A stretch of 64,000 bases of DNA, taken from assembly GCA_037176845.1 (NCBI GenBank), contig JAYKXP010000076.1:212543-276542 (forward strand), written 5' to 3'. Of this stretch, positions 62,034 to 64,000 are shown one piece after another. Under the pieces are notes generated by a model. That model saw only the letters and a program-made list of their open reading frames with translations. It made no database searches and was not told the DNA's origin. Positions within the stretch are counted from its first letter, which is position 1; the number at the start of each line of letters is the position of its first letter. This stretch comes from Paramarasmius palmivorus. Its lineage: Eukaryota > Basidiomycota > Agaricomycetes > Agaricales > Marasmiaceae. Made by a program: the position numbers and the translations under genes.

Positions 62034-64000
62034 TTATCTACGACGAGCATTGAACTGTTTTTGTAAGGCATCTCTAATATCATTCGTGACATGGAGAACA
62101 CAGGCGTCCGATGGTAGAAACTTCAAAGGTGAACGAAAATCTATAACTCTCTCCGACATCAAGACCGAATAGCCGTAAAGGAACAAATCGTCACCATGTT
62201 TCACAGAGGCGTGTCGATATGCTACGGTGTTGGCGTGTTCCCCACGAAAGATGAAGATTGGATCACGAGTGTTGGCGACGGGGTTTACAGGATCTACTTG
62301 GACGTTCATAGGAATCTCATGCTGCTTTTTGTAATATTCTACGACAGCATTCTTCGCACTGTTGTCATGGGCAGTGATGACGCAGACGTTGTCGACCTTG
62401 CCGGAAAACTTTCGGGTGCCAATAGTTCCGGTGATGCGCGCCTTGAACCACAGATCCTTAGTGTTCTCGGAGTTGTAGAGCCAAGCCTGGCTTGGATGTC
62501 GTATCAGCAACTTCCAAAGGGGAGTTGGCTGAAACATTGCTATTGACTCCACGGTTGGCTCCTCGTCGTCGAACCTATGAGAAGGGTCCCATGCAGGACA
62601 ATACTCCTCTGAAGATTCACGAACACCGCGACGAACCCGAACTGGAGGAGTGGTCGAGCGAACGGGAGCAACGTGATACGTATTTGGATGCCAATATCCA
62701 ACACGTTTCGGCATGAACACCTTGTTCATGGGTCTTTCGACGAGATGAAGTGGAAGTTCCCAGCTGTAAGAGTATTAGCAAATGATAGATCAAACACGAA
62801 GGAAAAACTTACAATTCATCAACGATATCGTCATAGTCCATCTTTGAACGCTGCCCCAATCTACCAACAACCTGTGACTCAACGGTGACAGCCAACCCAC
62901 TATTAGTCGGCTGGTTGATATAGACGTTGTAGACAGTGGCAATATGTCCCTTGTCTTGACATTTCTTGCCAGAGATGAGCACGCGATGACCTTTCCAAGG
63001 GACAGTACCCGTTCGTGCCTTCTTCAACTTCTCCGTCGCCTCCCAGTGTTCTAGAACGAACACCTGCTGAGGAATACGACGTAAAGCAAGGTTCTCGTTC
63101 CAATCTTCGCGAAAGCGATCCCACTGCTTGTCATCAGTCACTCGATGAGGACCCATGACAGCAGCTTCCATCCACGGAGTGTTATGGAAAGCCTCTGGCT
63201 CGCGACGTAAGGTGTATCCCCGAGCATATTGTTGTCGATTAGCAAGCCTGAACGAGTTGGTATGACCGGAAAAGTCATAATTGAGCTCAACGCAACGATC
63301 CTTGATGGTAACGCGATCTTCGGAAAGGCTAACGACGAAGCCTTCAACGCTGGATATGTGACGTACGCAGTCACCAACAAACCACACCTTCTGCAGTTTC
63401 CATCCAAAGCTCTGCTCCCCAACACGGATAGTCGCGTGCGTACTCAGGAAATCAATGTTGTTTCCTGGACCTTCGTCGGGTATAGGATCGTGATAGTCGA
63501 CGACAGGTCCAGAGCTGGAATGAGAGACAACCAGTCCTTCCTGTCCATTGGGCGCACGAACCAGATCACCTAGATCAAAACGCCAGTCTTCTATGGCAGG
63601 GAAGTTGGCAGTGACGGCAGAGTGGGAACACTCGAAAAGGATACGGCCTTCTCTCGCGTTCGGCAGACGTCCAAGCGGCTTGATCATTGAAATGTCGACA
63701 ATCTCGACCCTCATGCCATGCTCAAAGCGGCCGTCAGGGTGAGAGGGGAACGGAGAAGGGATTTTGGTGATTTTATTGTACAGTGTGTGATCCCAGGCGT
63801 ATCTGACATCCTCCTGAGAGGTAATCTCTGAAGATTCGTATACGAGACTCTGGACAAAGGGTACATGATTCTTTGGGCATCGAGTTTTCAAGGTTTTGTC
63901 GTAGGTAGTAGCTGGAATGCGTGGAATAAAAAGAACGGTCACGGCACGGTTGTCGATGCTGAGGATTAGAGCTGGATCGTCGTAGTACAACGGCAACCCT
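62034..64000 (-). CDS. Spt5-like KOW-domain protein (partial)
   Basis: The gene enters from beyond the right edge: the frame is open at 64000 and the first in-window start-like codon (63996) is TTG, so the N-terminus is missing. Two exons are seen. The larger (to about 62,815) contains three KOW-like motifs: GDLVRAPNGQEGLVVS, GDCVRHISSVEGFVVS with its DRVTIKD follow-up, and KGHRVLISGKKCQDKGHIAT then VYNVYI. These have the Gly-hinge beta-strand pattern of Spt5/NusG and ribosomal L24 KOW units. An intron near 62,765-62,814 joins to a C-terminal exon (PKRVGYWHPNTYHVAPVRST) ending QKQFNARRR. True Spt5 is not expected here, since its NGN domain and CTD repeats are not visible. I infer an accessory protein of a mushroom transposon family. 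Confidence 0.55.

Overview
The window looks like nuclear DNA of an Agaricomycete (mushroom-forming basidiomycete). Almost every recognisable gene is cut by many short GT-AG introns of about 45-70 bases. The accessory families are also typical of that group: DUF6533-type membrane protein, F-box protein, EF-hand protein with helical N-terminal part, tandem P450s, and transposon-linked KOW protein. All splice models below were joined by hand from the raw sequence. No alignment or RNA data were available.

Left part (1-23.4 kb) is mostly housekeeping, with long gene-poor stretches. A broken EF-hand paralogue sits at the edge. It is followed by ATP synthase epsilon (ATP15) divergent from a Rab4/Ypt4-type GTPase, a dual-specificity phosphatase, eIF4A, a 5-kb stretch with nothing recognisable, then replication protein A subunit 3 and retromer VPS29 in tandem. 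These converge on a METTL16-type RNA m6A methyltransferase.

Middle part (23.5-41.7 kb) holds two paralogous monocarboxylate-type MFS transporters about 8.6 kb apart on the same strand. Between them lie a DUF6533-like membrane protein, an F-box protein and a secreted GH114 glycosidase. They are followed by a TauD/TfdA-type Fe(II)/2-oxoglutarate dioxygenase and an unnamed Agaricomycete protein. The latter has a His-rich N-terminus, a conserved GYPLWCPEPN core and a C-terminal dsRNA-binding domain with a duplicated exon.

Right part (44-64 kb) is a fast-evolving block. It has an intact EF-hand protein, then three tandem P450 units on the minus strand: one decayed relic, one apparently intact gene, and one carrying a ~550-base insertion that could be spliced out. 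Short TTAGGG-like tracts recur in the P450 spacers. A 29-base tandem repeat and a same-strand pair (Ala/Lys/Glu-rich coiled-coil protein and Spt5-like KOW protein, the latter running off the edge) close the window and look transposon-associated.

The most interesting points are the possibly spliceable insertion in the P450 gene, the duplicated phase-matched exons in the dsRBD gene, the shared loss of the acidic I-helix residue in the P450s, and the right-edge gene pair.
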